DNA from: Parasitella parasitica
Taxonomy: Eukaryota; Mucoromycota; Mucoromycetes; Mucorales; Mucoraceae
Direction: 5' to 3'
Length of the DNA: 64,000 nucleotides
Assembly (NCBI GenBank): GCA_025201805.1
Contig: MU619296.1
Coordinates: 108,865 to 172,864, forward strand
Positions 10,664-23,645 of this stretch are shown piece after piece (position 1 is the stretch's first letter; each line of letters starts with the position of its first letter). The position numbers were made by a program, and so were the translations under genes. The notes beneath the pieces are model-generated. The model was not told where the DNA came from. It searched no databases and saw nothing but the letters and a program-made list of their open reading frames with translations.

Positions 10664-13600
10664 ATGAGCGGAAATATCAAAGTTGTAGTGCGATGCCGAC
10701 CCCTGAACGCTAGAGGTTAGCAGCTTGATTCAAACTATGTGTGGTATTATAACTAATGTTAAATAAACAGAGAAAGCAAGAGGTGCAACCACTCTTATAC
10801 GAATGACTGGAAATCAGACAATCATCACAAAACCTGCCAGCCCAAACGCCATTCACCAAAAGAAAAAGGGTCAAAAAGACGAAGAAGAGAGTGTCAAAGC
10901 ATTTACGTTTGATAGATCGTACTGGTCTGCAGATAAAGATGACGATCAGTATGCAGATCAGGAATTAGTGTATAATGACCTTGGAAGAGAGCTTTTAGAC
11001 CATGCATTTGATGGCTACAACTGCTGTATTTTTGCATGTAGAGTAATGCACCATGACTGAATTGGGGGGGATCTGACTAACCTTTTTATCAATATGTAGA
11101 TGGACAAACGGGATCTGGAAAATCGTACTCAATGGTATAGGTATATTTACATGCAGCGTTTCCGACTCTACTGATGCCTTTTGATGAATTAGATGGGCTA
11201 CGGCGAAGATAAAGGAATCATACCGCGAACATGTTCAGAATTGTTTGAAAGAATATCCGACCTGACCAGCAACGTCCTAAAGTTCCAGGTAGAAGTGTCA
11301 TATATCGAAATCTACAACGAAAAAGTACGCGATCTGCTGAATCCTGGCAACAAGGGCAACTTGAAGGTGAGAGAACACCCCACCATTGGACCTTATGTCG
11401 AAGATCTCTCCCGCCTTGTCGTCAATTCGTTTGAAGATATTGACCACTTGATGAGCGAAGGAAACAAGGTAGCTACAAACAGGAATTCGGGATACACAAA
11501 CAGCCAGCCAACTAATGATTAATTGATAGGCTAGAACAGTTGCTGCCACCAACATGAATGAAACATCGTCTCGTTCTCATGCAGTCTTCACACTCTTCCT
11601 TACATCTAACCGGTTTGAAGAAGTAGCCAATTTGAACACAGAAAAGGCATCCCGTATTAGCCTGGTTGATTTAGCCGGCAGCGAGAGAGCAAACAGCACT
11701 GGTGCCACTGGCGCCCGACTCAAGGAGGGTGCAAACATCAACAAATCTCTCACCACGCTCGGTAAAGTGATCGCGGCTTTGGCAGAGCAATCATCACAAC
11801 CCAGCAACAAAAAATCGCCATCAGCCCACATTCCTTATCGTGATTCTGTACTGACGTGGCTCCTCAAGGACTCTTTAGGTGGTAACTCAAAAACAGCCAT
11901 GATAGCAGCGATTTCACCTGCTGATTACGACGAAACAATGAGCACCTTGCGCTACGCAGACCAAGCTAAGCGAATCAAGAACAAGGCCATTGTCAACGAA
12001 GACCCTAATGCCCGAATGATACGAGAGCTGAAGGAAGAGCTGCAAGCGTTGCGCGATACTTTGATGATCTATGCGCCTGAAGAGGTAGAAAAAATTACGC
12101 TACAGAAAAAGTCTTCAGGAACGAGGAGCAGTCGAGCCTCATCTCGTGCGACAGCAAGAGCCACATCTGCTTCACCCATGTTGCTCATGTCGCCCGAAAG
12201 CCCGATCACAAAGCAGCGAGGAAACAGCCTATTAACCAAGGAGCAAGTGATAGATCAGCTGCAGTCGTCCGAGAAACTGCTGTCGCAAGTCAACCAGACA
12301 TGGGAGGAAAAGATGAGCAAAACCGAAGCCATCCACAGGGAACGCGAGAAAGCGCTGGAGGAGCTGGGCGTCATTGTTGAGAAGAACAATATGGGTGTCT
12401 ATGCGCCTAAATCGATTCATTTGATCAATCTCAACGAGGATCCGCTGATGACAGAATGTTTGATGTACCAGATCAAGCCTGGAATCACCCGTGTAGGCAG
12501 GTTGGGAAGTCAAGTGCCTGCTGACATCCGTCTCAGCGGCAGCGAGATACTGGATGAACACTGCTACTTTGAAAACATGTCGATGCCATTGGAAGAACAG
12601 CAAGACGAACAAGATATGGTCAACAACGTGGTTACTATCCACCCTATGAAAGAATCAGTTACTCTAGTCAACGGCATGCGCATCTCTCAGCCAAAGGTGC
12701 TACACAGCGGATACAGAATCATCTTTGGGTCTGGTCTCCATCACCTGTTTCGTTTCAACAACCCCGATGAGGTGCGACGAGAGCGCGAGCAGCTGCAGCA
12801 GTGTGGAATGTCGCCAAAAATCAGCACGAGCATTTTTCCTAGCATGATGGAGCGTGGAGACAGCGCTGCTCTGTCTCCAACAGGCACTTTGACACACATG
12901 ACGGATGTTACGGTCGGCGGCAGCATCGTAGACTGGAGCTTTGCCCACAGTGAGGCGCTTCGGAAGTTTGGTGGCACAAGAAACACGGATTTGACTATTA
13001 TGACAGACGAGGATCTCAAACAGTTGTCGGACGGTATTACTAAAGTGCGAGAATTTCGAAACAGGAAAAGGATATCATCGGATAGTCATAACCTGCTATT
13101 TGAGGACCCCGATTCTATCATGACAACCACCACTGTGTCACCGCGAACGTCGATTAGTTCCTCTAGCAACAAGCGATTTAGCGCAATCTCGTCTGTCCCT
13201 ACCGTCTTTTCCGACCAAGACCAAGATAACGATGACCCCCACTTGCAGGAACATGGCAAAGGCTTTTTGTCTGCCTCCATGTCCAAGGAGGAGAAGGACG
13301 AGCTTGTTCGCATCGCAACAGAGGAAATGCAGCAGCAGCTAGAGCTTCAGAAGCAAGAGTACGAAGAAAAGCTCAAGCTTGTCGAGTCGTCCAATATGAA
13401 GACAGACGAGCTCAACCGCGAGCGCGATGAACTTGCGGCCAAGTACGCTCAGATCAAGCAGGACATGGAAAAGGTGCTTGAGCAGCAGAAGCTGGCCTAT
13501 GAATCCAAAATCAAACGGATCTCGGCACATCTGCCTCCAGGCACTGCCCTCAGCTGCGACAATCTGCTCGTGGGTTACACTGCTAAAAACGCAGCTGAAA

Positions 13601-16600
13601 GCTTGATGCGGGCCACAATTGAAAAGTGGCGCCAGCTGCGATTTGTCAAGATGGCCGAAGACTGTCTTATTAGCGCTGTGGTTCTCAAAGAAGCCAACAT
13701 CATGGCCAAGGAGCTGGGCAAAAACGTCGTCTATCAGTTTATTGTAGTGCACGACGACATCTCGTCAAACCCGCTATCGTTTTGGGAGTCTACATCTGCA
13801 TTGCAGCCATTCACACGAGAACCTGACACACATTTGATTAATGAGGCTAAACCCTGTTTAGCAGTGCAAGTGATTGATCATGTCCACCGCGCTGCGTACA
13901 TCTGGTCTATCCCCAAGGTCAAACAACGCCTAAGACGCATGCGTCGACTATACGACTACTCGGACCGGCCGCTATTCACAGGCCAGCACTTTAACAGAGA
14001 AGACCCCTTTTACGAAACACCGTGTCCACGGTTTTCTCTGATAGGGCTGGCCCGCATTCCTTTGAGGAATTTGACGCTGCAACTGCATGCCGACAATTAT
14101 GTCGACGTATACTGCAGAAACACGGGCAAAGTCATGGGCCAGATCCGCGTGCTGATTACACCAATAGCCCGGTCTGTGTCGAGAAAACTTCAACATCATC
14201 AGCAGCAGCTCTACGAGGATACGCCGCAGAGACCAAACCTGTTTTATCGAAAGAAATCGTCGTCCAGCATCCTGTTGCAGCAAGATCAAAAGCATGTACT
14301 GGGCGAAAAGTACCTGCTTCACATTGGGCAGCAGCAGGTGTTCGAAATACGTATACAAGAGCTCAGAGGTGTTTCAGAAAACAACTTTACCCAAGTCCAC
14401 GCTCAGTTCAGGCTGTCTTCCTTTGGCAACGTGGAACGCTACGCTACTGCTGACAAGATATACCAGACAGATCCCATCAGCAACTTTGGAGCGGACCCGG
14501 TTGTCTTTAACCAGTGCCAAACCTTGTCTGTCAATATCACCGAAAACATGATGGACGTCATCTTGAATCAAGGGCTTACCGTCGAAGTCTACGGCCAGGC
14601 ACAGGAAGACTACCTCTATGGGTTAGTAGAACATGTAAGTAACAGTAGCGGCGCGAATAGTAGAAATGCGTCACCCACGACACCGACATCTGAACAATCT
14701 GAATTATTTGCAAAGGCGGTTGCATCTGAAGTAGGCAACAGTGGCAATGTACCAGCCAGCAGAAGAGTCTCCATCGATAGACGATTTACAGAAGAACAGA
14801 GCACATACGACGGCATACTTATGGAAGAGAGACATGATGTTTTGGCCTGGATCCAGATCTGCGAGCTGAATTCTGACGGAGAATATGCGCCTGTCAAAGT
14901 AATGCATACAGAAGTCAATGACTACCAGCATCACAACCACCATGTCAAACACCGCCAAGACGTATTCTGTCTTCGCCAGGGTTTACAGCGACGTCTTGCG
15001 TTGACTTTGTCGCACGATTCCGGAAAGAAGTTCGAATGGCTAAGCATCACGCAAGCAAAGATCGGCAACATACGGTTAATAGACAGCAAGGGCCGCCTGA
15101 CAGACTCCCCGCCACATCCTCCCGTTGAAATCCACTTGTTCCCTGATCAAAGCGAAATCACGTATGAACGAAACGGAACATCCAAGATGACAGCTCAGGG
15201 CCCATGGGACAGCTCCCTGCACGATTCGCTATTCTTGAACCGAGTAACAGCTGCAGGCCAAAGGGTTCGGTTGACATTGTCGTGGCAGATTGAATGCGAC
15301 AAGTGCGTGGCGCCACTGCAGTTTGAGATGGACATTTCGGTCCAAATTCAGGCTCGAGATGCGACCATCAGTGCGTCGGCCTCATCATCGTCTGTGTTTA
15401 GACAATTCCTGCTGGGTGGAGGAGACTCTGACTCGAATGGACGTGTCAGCAAAACTGTGTATAAATCAAGTGGGCTGTTCACGGTGCAGCTGAAGCCACC
15501 TATGACTCGACAGGTACGAGAATTATGGCGACTGAATACAGCAAACAAATATGTGCGTGGCGAAGAGTTCATCGGTTCCTGGAAGCCCCGTGGTGTCTCG
15601 CTTATCACTGACTATCGGGCTGCACGAAAACGCATGTTGCACCGGGAAAGCGTGGCTGCATTTAGACATTCTTTGGTTTTGGCAGGGCATCCACAAACCA
15701 AGGTTATCCAGCGCAGCCAGTCTGACCATGCGCTTACGCTCCAATGCCATGGTGCTACTCATATTTCTAAAATCAACGATACTGATATTACACTCGCCAA
15801 GAAAAAGACAGAGCCTGAAGCATTGCTCAAGAAGGCGCTTGAATTATGGAGAACTCAATTTGGAATACGAGAAGAAGTAGGTGTACATTTGAAATGCGTG
15901 CTGCACAAAAATATTAACGCCTATAATTAGATTGTGTTTAGCCAAGATCCACCAAGCATCACGTCCCTGACCGGCTCTTCAAGCACAAACAGCATCAGCA
16001 GTGTCAAATCTTTTAGCAAAAAGTACTCAAAGATCAAGCTAACATCTGACATCCAGCAATTGCATCCTAGGTATGCTTTCTACGTAAGGAATAACGTCCG
16101 TTTTCTAACCATTCATTTGCAGCGATACAGTCACCAAGAAGGGCTATTTGCTACACCCTGAAAACGTGGACGATGCATGGCTAAAGCACTGGTTTGTGCT
16201 TCGACGGTAAGATATTGTTCAAAATATGGGTTGGTATTAGAAGCGCTGACTGTGTGCAATGTAACACGCATAGTCCGTTTATTATTATTTATCAAGATCA
16301 AACTGAATTGGAGGAAATTGGCGTGTTTAATCTATCCTCTGCCCGGGTAGATTACAAGTCTGATTTGGAAGAAATGCTTCAGGTACGTTCTTGTTTAAAA
16401 CTACAATGAGGGTTGTTTCCTCTATATTGAATTCTAAATTGGATTTTAATACCAAATTATTGCCTGCATAAATAGAAAAAATACACGTTTGCGATTTACA
16501 CCAACAACAATGCCTATTTACTGCAAGCAAGTGATTTTGAAGACATGAAAGATTGGATTTCAAAGATCGATCAGTTTTATCCTGTAAAGAAACTCGAAAA

Positions 16601-16613
16601 TTTAGCCTCGTAG
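10664..16613 (+). CDS. kinesin-3 (Unc-104/KIF1-type) motor with FHA and PH domains
   Basis: The ATG at 10664 begins [17 protein letters not shown]. Exons are about 10664-10713, 10772-11039, 11100-11132, 11193-11468, 11530-15876, 15931-16069, 16123-16207, 16274-16381 and 16475-16613, giving about 1,800 residues. The motor domain shows the P-loop GQTGSGKS (11102), switch [12 protein letters not shown] (11554), switch [11 protein letters not shown] (11665) and [19 protein letters not shown] (11827). An FHA domain follows at 12480-12770 ([16 protein letters not shown]), then coiled coils (13290-13510) and a KIF1-type middle with the C2-like regions of kinesin-3. The C-terminal PH domain is [10 protein letters not shown]...[10 protein letters not shown] (16129-16600). 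Such motors carry vesicles and endosomes toward microtubule plus ends, and the PH domain binds membrane phosphoinositides. Every splice join keeps phase. Confidence 0.95.
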
Positions 16614-16681
16614 TTTTTTGTATATATTATTATAAAGTGTCTGTTATTGTTATTATTACTGTTATTAAGGAGGCCTCTTTA

Positions 16682-16684
<3 letters not shown>

Positions 16685-16754
<70 letters not shown>

Positions 16755-16787
16755 TTTTTTTTTTTTTATTTTTTTTTTTTTTTTTTT
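16685..16787 (+). repeat. poly(T) tract, about 100 bp
   Basis: Nearly pure T from 16685 to 16787, with single A at 16753 and 16768, starting 71 bp after the kinesin stop. The kinesin transcript, if it extends this far, would carry a long U tract. The length is likely variable and error-prone. Confidence 0.95.
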
Positions 16788-17001
16788 CATTCTGTATATT
16801 GAAAATACTCCTATGATGCTGTGTTGAATAAAGCAATTTTACCTAATAGCATATTACCTTTTGTTGCTCCTCGTACACGTGAAATTTGTTTCCGAGTAAA
16901 TTTAGCGAGAGCTCATCTTTTAATGCAGGTATTTCTTTGGTTTCTCTCTTTTTCCTTTCGTTTATCTCTTTCCCCTTCTCAATTAATTATCACCAAAAAC
17001 C

Positions 17002-18709
17002 ATGACAGATTATCAATCAAACAATCATGTTCATGGTTGGCTAAAAGATGTGCCCGGTTACCGGGAAAATTATCGAAACCAGAGAGAGATGATGCAACAA
17101 GATGACTCAAAGAACTTCGTGTAAAGTGTATTCCAAAGTATATAAATATATAAAACTGCTATTGTTTTGGTCAGGATTTTAATAAAATGAGAAAAGAAAG
17201 AGAAAAAAAAAAGGGCATGAAAAAGGGGCTGTGTGTACAAAATCACAAAAGGAGAAAGCGTTTATTATATGTGTGTCAAAGGAGAAAAGCAGGGTTCTAA
17301 TCCATTTATTTCATGTACAATATATAGTTCGCCGCAGAAAGAAAGACCTTCATCATTAGCCTCCATCAGCTCTGCGGACAGCATAAATTTGGATGACTTG
17401 ATTAATGCCAACTTTACGACTGACATGGACGACGAAACCGATTTATCGGCATTGGCTTCATTGGAGCTGGATGATTCGAATGAGGATTTTTGGAAGATGG
17501 ACAATGTAAGCATTGAATTTCAAAGCATTTTATCGGTTAATTTACGACTTTCCATGTAGATTTTCAATCATCATATCCCTACTTCAGAGAAACCGAAAAT
17601 TCTGCTCGACAACGGTAATAGATCAAGATATGAAAGCGAGGAAGAGTCGGACTCTAACAATACTAGTGCAGAGGATCTGCATGAAAGCCCTCTTTATAAC
17701 AACGTATGTACTCTGATGCTCTTTACAAACTCTAAATGTATATGCTAAACTTCCATCTAGGCAACCGAGCATAGCTTCCTTGATCCACTTGATATAAACA
17801 CTCCTGCAGATTATGGTAACTGCAACATAACATGGCATACAGACACCGTGCTCATGCCCATTCATTATCATAGACGTGCGCTTTTCAAATATGCACCTAT
17901 CTTCGCCGAGTTCTCCGCTAAAGAGGTCCGATAGATTTGGAAGCTTTAGCAGTGAAAACAGTATGAACTCTCTATCGACAATTGTTGCGGCAAACCGTAA
18001 CGCTCAACGTCAAAATGTCTACCCAAGCGCATCGACATCCACGTCGTCTGTGAGCAGCCATTCAACGTGCAAAACAAGCCATTCCTCCTTCTTTTCTCGG
18101 CCTGCAATGACCAAATCTGAATCAAGCAAAATTAGCAGCAGCAGTAGACTGAATGGGCCAAGAAAGCCTTCACTAGTATCAAGCATTTCAGAAAATACAG
18201 GTACATCAGCATTAATGTCATCAGCGACTCGTCTTCCGTCTCGTTCTGTATCACAAATTGGTCTTGCTAGGCGTGCTACACATATACCAACACCATCTTC
18301 CAAGACAGCTAGTCAGTTACCATCGCCTACAAAAACAGGCCCTTCACCGCAACGAACCAAATCAACGGCATCTCTCGCGCATAAATCAAGTAATGGGAAT
18401 CTAAGCAAATCTACCAATCGCATTGGACAGCCTAGCAAACGAGCCAGCCATATCCCCTCGCCTAGTACTAAAAGAAGCACCACATCGCTTGGAATTTCGT
18501 CCATTTTCTCTCCGCAAAAGCAAGCGCAACCGCTGCAACAAAAGAATCAGCAGCCCAGTAGCAAAGAGTCTTATACTCGGCCAAACACTTCCATGAGCGC
18601 ATCAAAACCGTCGCCTACAAAGTCGTGCTTGCGCACGCCCACAGTGATAAGAACCCCTACATCTTCTAGATCTAACGGTTTAAAAGCACCCAGCTCTCGT
18701 GTCTTATAA
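17002..18709 (+). CDS. Ser/Pro/Lys-rich protein with SxIP-like EB1-binding motifs
   Basis: The start at 17002 gives MTDYQSNNHVHGWLKDVPGYRENY. Exons that keep phase: 17002-17120, 17328-17505, 17560-17703, 17761-17816 and 17873-18709. The N-terminus (about 40 residues) looks structured, and an acidic middle follows (DLSALASLELDDSNEDFW, SEEESDSNN). The last 270 residues are low-complexity Ser/Pro/Lys/Arg. Within it RRATHIPTPSSK and KRASHIPSPSTK fit the [ST]xIP consensus in a basic Ser/Pro setting, and ATRLPSR and ASQLPSPTK are weaker variants. SxIP motifs bind the EB1 cargo domain and recruit proteins to growing microtubule ends, so a plus-end-tracking role is inferred. No family is recognised. 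It lies in the same orientation 388 bp after the kinesin-3 gene. The first intron (about 207 nt) is the least certain. Confidence 0.7.
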
Positions 18710-18840
18710 AATAATGAATCTAATTAATTAATAATACATCATATAAATTGTTTCATTTTTGCCCTTTGGTTGTTTTGTCATGTGGCTCCATATTATGGTA
18801 GAGAATTAAACGTTTATTAAAATATAAAGGCAAAGATGAA

Positions 18841-20487
18841 CTATAAAGCGCTCCTCTTTGTCACATCCAGGTGACCATAATGAGCAGCCTTTTTATACCA
18901 TTTGGCTGCAATTTCCATTGATTTCGGCGTACCGATGCCATGTTCGTGATATATGCCTAGAGTGTAATAGGTCCTCGCAGTCAAAGACTTTGGTTCGATA
19001 TGCTTTGAAAGCTTGGCTGCTTTGCGAGCCCATAAGTATGCTTCTTTGTCGGACTGTGTGATCAAGTCTGTCTTAAGAGACCCAGTCAAATACCAACCGG
19101 AGAGCGCAAGACATGCTTCAGGGTACTCTTGCCGTGCAGCCAAAGAGTACCAGTAGATAGATTGCGACTCATCTTCTGGGCAGTGATAACCGCATTCGTA
19201 GCACTCGCCGAGCTTGGATTGGCTAGGCGCATAGCCCAAACGAGCAGCATTGTGCAAGAGCTTTATGGCGTACTTTGGGTCAGGGATCATGCTTGTGCGC
19301 TCACACTCCTTGGTTAAATGAACTATGGCAAGTGCATGAAGTGCATGAGGTAACGCAATACCTCCGTGACCTCCGATTGTAGTTGCTTTGGACTTGTCAG
19401 CAGGAGCCAGCGGAGCTATGGCAGTGCAAGCAGCACGCTGAAGCCATACAACAGCCTCACGTCGTGAAATGGGGTGGTCGCAATACCCTCTCATTAAAAT
19501 CACACCCAACCTGTACATGGCGGGAACGTGCATAAGGTGAGCAGCTTTGCGGTAAAAGGTCAATGCACGAGAACTGTCTTTAGATGTGCCAATGCCAATT
19601 TCATAGCACACGGCAGTGCGATAGGTTGCTTCAGGATGGCTATACTTTGATGCTTGGACATACCATTGAAACGCTCTCTTGTGGTTTAATGGCCAGCCTA
19701 GTGCGCCCATACCATAGCAATTACCGAGTAAAAATTGTGCTTCTGCTTCGGCTCCTTGCCCAGTATGTTTGCTTGAATGCGCCAATTGTTTTAATAGCTT
19801 TTTTGCCTCCATGACCATGGCTTCGCCGAGTGTCGTAATGGACGCAGCTGCAGTGCTATTGTGGCAAGTGCTCGTAATGGCTGTCAGCTTTAGATTGACG
19901 ATAATGTCGTCGAGCATGCGGTTGCTGTGGGTCGGCTTTTCTTCTTGGGAGAGTAAGATGCGGTTGTTTGGGTCTACTTGCCTCGCACTTTCCATTAAAT
20001 GCAGACACAATGCAAGCTGGGAGCTGGAATTCCCGGTCGTTTGTTCAGTTTCGCACAGCTGATGCACTTGCTCGATAGTGTCTGGAATTGGCCATTTATT
20101 GTGATATTCACTGCTGCAGAAGAATTCACTGGAAGTAGACATACCGCCCAACAAAGACATGTTCAAGGACTGTGCCGATTCAAAAAGCAGATCTGTGGGC
20201 AGGTTTTCCATGGACTCTGAAAATACTTTTTGCTGGTGCTGCTCAATCTCGTGCAGTGAGTCTGAAGATTCTAAAAAGTCTAATGATAACCCCAGCAGTG
20301 AACTTTCCCTATCGATGGAATCTTCGCTTCGATGGGTGACAACGTCGATGGTAGGCGACGCCTTGGCCCTGGTTTTGATGACTGATTTGAGCGCTGAATT
20401 GTCAATATCGTTTGCGGCCTTTGTGTCTGTTTTAACTGATGCAGAAGCGGACTGCCATTGCTTCCATATTGATGCCACTGATTGCAT
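18841..20487 (-). CDS. Sel1-repeat protein, Skt5/Chs4-like chitin synthase regulator
   Basis: Single exon, 548 aa, start MQSVASIWKQW at 20487. The first 200 residues are Ser-rich and probably disordered. From about residue 215 the protein is a run of Sel1-like repeats (for example AEAQFLLGNCYGMGALGWPL, YPEACLALSGWYLTG, YYTLGIYHEHGIGTPKS), preceded by the VDPNNRILLSQEE-type segment typical of Skt5/Chs4-like fungal proteins. Chs4/Skt5 activates and localises chitin synthase III at bud necks and septa. The C-terminus (KRSAL) lacks the CaaX box of yeast Skt5, so membrane attachment would have to differ. It is convergent with the SxIP-like gene (131 bp between stops), and its start lies 90 bp from the stop of the Yme2 gene. 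Confidence 0.8.
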   Translation of the reverse strand: MQSVASIWKQWQSASASVKTDTKAANDIDNSALKSVIKTRAKASPTIDVVTHRSEDSIDRESSLLGLSLDFLESSDSLHEIEQHQQKVFSESMENLPTDLLFESAQSLNMSLLGGMSTSSEFFCSSEYHNKWPIPDTIEQVHQLCETEQTTGNSSSQLALCLHLMESARQVDPNNRILLSQEEKPTHSNRMLDDIIVNLKLTAITSTCHNSTAAASITTLGEAMVMEAKKLLKQLAHSSKHTGQGAEAEAQFLLGNCYGMGALGWPLNHKRAFQWYVQASKYSHPEATYRTAVCYEIGIGTSKDSSRALTFYRKAAHLMHVPAMYRLGVILMRGYCDHPISRREAVVWLQRAACTAIAPLAPADKSKATTIGGHGGIALPHALHALAIVHLTKECERTSMIPDPKYAIKLLHNAARLGYAPSQSKLGECYECGYHCPEDESQSIYWYSLAARQEYPEACLALSGWYLTGSLKTDLITQSDKEAYLWARKAAKLSKHIEPKSLTARTYYTLGIYHEHGIGTPKSMEIAAKWYKKAAHYGHLDVTKRSAL

Positions 20488-20577
20488 TTTGGTAACGATT
20501 GAGGGAAAAGAGAGAAAGACAGCAGTTGTTAGGAAAATAAATAATTTATTACATGTATATTACACGCGGGATATTTT

Positions 20578-23500
20578 TCATTCATTATCATCGCTATCAA
20601 CCCAGGCCTTGGAGATCACATCCTTGCCTGTCTTGATGTTGTTATCGTATTCCTCAATCAGCTTTTGGATAGACGCTACTTTAGCAAGCAGAAATTTGAT
20701 TCTCGCTTCGATTTCCTTGGGTGGTCGGTTGGGCGAATTGATGTTTGTTAGTTTGTTGATGTTGTCCTCAAGTTTTGCAATGTCTGCCTCGGATTGTTTT
20801 TTCAGCGCCATGTTGGTTTCAACCTCCATCGACGCAGCAAAAATCGTGTCTGACACTAACCTGTTGAACACAGTATAATACACGGGCTTGCCAGGGCGGA
20901 TGGAGTTTGCACGCCCTTCTTTCTGCACAACAGTAATCATTTCGGCTCTCTCCAGTGCTTTTAGTGGCGCATCATTACCGAGGAAGGCAGGGCCCCATTT
21001 CAATTCATCGTAGTTGATCTATTCACATCAGATTAGATTAGATTCACACACTCGCCTGCACAGGCGCAATTCAAGTTCTTACGCTCATTCTGTTTGTAAA
21101 GTATTTTACAATCGTCCAGAACTGTGTAGGTGTCCATTCTAATGTACTACTCTCATCGGAAGAGTCCCCAAATCCGTATTTGCGAATTTCAATCAAATGT
21201 CGAGTGACAATGTCTTCGAAAGCAGCTGTAATTTGTAATTTGGAATAAAACGTCAGACTACGCCCAAGGCTTTCTATTCTCACGTCCAAACCTACTCTGG
21301 GCATCCATCTTCATCTTCATCTTTTGAACCAGCAGCTCCAGTTCAGTCAATCGACCACCAAGAGCAGCAACTACATTAGGGAGATCAGGATCTTGAACTT
21401 CAGAGCCGAGCTGTTTGTTGATAAAGGACATGGCCATTTCAGGAGGTGCATCCGAAAGCGCAATGTTGGAGAAGCTCTTTCCTGGAAGTGCTTTTCCAAG
21501 CGTCTTCATCACGCTTGCATTTGAACTGACAAACACAACATGAGCAATCTCGTTTTCAATCAGCAAGGCAGCCCATTCAGCAAGCTCTTCCCAAAGCTTA
21601 GCATTCTTTGCAGTCTCACGGTACATGTAGTTGTCGATGACCACAATGGGAATACTCTTTTCGTCCAATTTATCTTCGTCTGCGCTATCATTGCTCTTTT
21701 CATCTGGCACAGTGCTCGGTCTGCTTTTACGTCCAGTTATGATGCTCTTCAATCTTTCAAGAATGTTTTCACGCTGGGCCTTTTCCTTGGCTCTTTTGCG
21801 GGCTTCCTTTTCATTGGGCACGACATCTCTTAATGCGATGGCAACCGTCTCCAGGATGGCTTTGGTCTGAGAGTCTGGATTTGTGGAAAACCCAGTTTTC
21901 TGGCCTGTTGTTGCAGCGACGACGGTGTCAATTAAACCATTAATGGACGAGACCCAGGTGAACACAGGGAAATAACCCACCTCTTTGGCGAGGCTTTTGG
22001 TCATGTCCGACTGATGTCTACCGTTACCCACAGTCTCGCAATCAATAAACAGCTTATTTCTGGCATCATAAACTTGGTCAGCACAGAGGCTATGCTTAAT
22101 TTGACATATGCTATATACGTTACTTTCTGTCCTTGATTGCTGATTTCACCAATGCCGATTTGCCACTTCCTTTATGACCAGAAACAAGCACAAAGGTTTC
22201 TAAATGTCTAAGGATTCAGCAACTTGTGCTTGCATTTTTTTTTTTTTTTTTTATTATTATTATCACATTCTCAACCAACTTACCTGGCGTTTCGGCAAAC
22301 CATGAAATTAACTTTTCTGTTTTCTCAGTGTCGTCTGCCCAAACAGATGAGCCAACATTAGCTAAATCTCGAGTACCTCCTGGCATCAACCGGGCCCAGG
22401 TTTCATTACGCAGCCAGCGATAAATGGCATACTCTTGAGGATTGAATCTCTGGTTGATTTTTGATTCGATAAAGAATACACGAATTGGGTCAAACACAGC
22501 ATAGGTTATCCCTGCAAATACAGCTGCCAGTACCGGAATTGTGATACGAGGGTGATTTACGAGCCAGTCTTTTACAACGTTTGTGCGCTACAGATGAACT
22601 ATTATGAGTGCGTTGCATAACATATATATCCGTGTAAATATATATCCATATTACCAGCTGTTTTTCGTACAACATGTTCAATCGAGTCCCATCAATGTAA
22701 TGCCCATGCAAGCAATTGCGAGCGCTGGTAGCATGTCGGACTCTTGTGAATTGTGCAATTGCATAACGAGCTGGATCTTTGGCAACAATAGGGTTCGGGT
22801 AGAGCGCTATATCAAACACTCTTCCATATGGCCTCAAATGCTGATACAACCTCTCTACATTGACAGCTTCCCCTTGAAATTCAATTCGAAGCCGATTGGT
22901 TGGGTATCTGGCTATCATGTCTTCCATGAATGGCGATCCCTTGACTAAAAATGCTCTGACTGATCGAAAATTGAATGGCGCAACGATGTTATGCTGTGTA
23001 ATGTATTCGTTGACTCTGGCGACAATGTCAGTTGCAATATTGACTTTTGATCCATCAGTGCTTTTGAATGCGAATGTAACAATTGCACCACCATCCTTTG
23101 TGCTACAATTGAATGTGGATGGACGATCAGTTCTTCTGGTGTTTTCTATATAAATATACATGTAAAACATACCGCGCAAATATCTCCTTAATTGCAAAGT
23201 TGTATGGCAGATCTTCGGAAGGTATGGCTTGGTGTGCTTTTGATTCAAGAAAGTTCTTTGAGTTTCGAAAAAAGATTTGTCGTATGTCCAGACCCCCCAT
23301 TTTCAAGGGGAATACGTTGTCGAGATAAAGTTGGGCCGTTTGCTCTCTAGTGACTTGATTGATGGGGATTTCCACAATTGATGGCTATCTCGGATATGAA
23401 ATTACAGACTAGATGAAATGCACATCTGTTCTACATCTTACCTGAGACACGGGGTTAGGAACCTTCGTAGAAGACTCTTCTGCAAGTCTCGCAGACAAGC

Positions 23501-23645
23501 TTTTGAAACTTCGCGTTCTAGACGCTCTGTTGTGATGAGCAACAAAGTTTACTAGTGAAGTTTGTCTCGGTAGAATAGCACAAGATGCCTTTCTAATCGC
23601 TTGATTTCTGGGCCAAGCATTCGCTTGAATACGTGACAAAATCAT
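20578..23645 (-). CDS. YME2: mitochondrial inner-membrane Yme2/RNA12-type protein
   Basis: The start at 23645 gives MILSRIQANAWPRNQAIRKA, a basic mitochondrial presequence. Exons run 23442-23645, about 23173-23384, then about 22650-23115, 22290-22590, 22100-22205, 21300-22030, about 21080-21280 and 20578-21020 (inner joins approximate). An RRM-like region lies at about 22650-22950 (LRIEFQGEAVNVERLYQHLRPYG, RYAIAQFTRVRHA). A membrane segment follows (ITIPVLAAVFAGITYAVF, about 22500). The RNA12 domain carries a Walker A, GHKGSGKS, near 22160-22180 and PIVVIDNYMY near 21640. Yeast Yme2 sits in the inner membrane and affects mtDNA escape and nucleoid structure. The C-terminus is a helical segment ending VDSDDNE. 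Confidence 0.88.
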
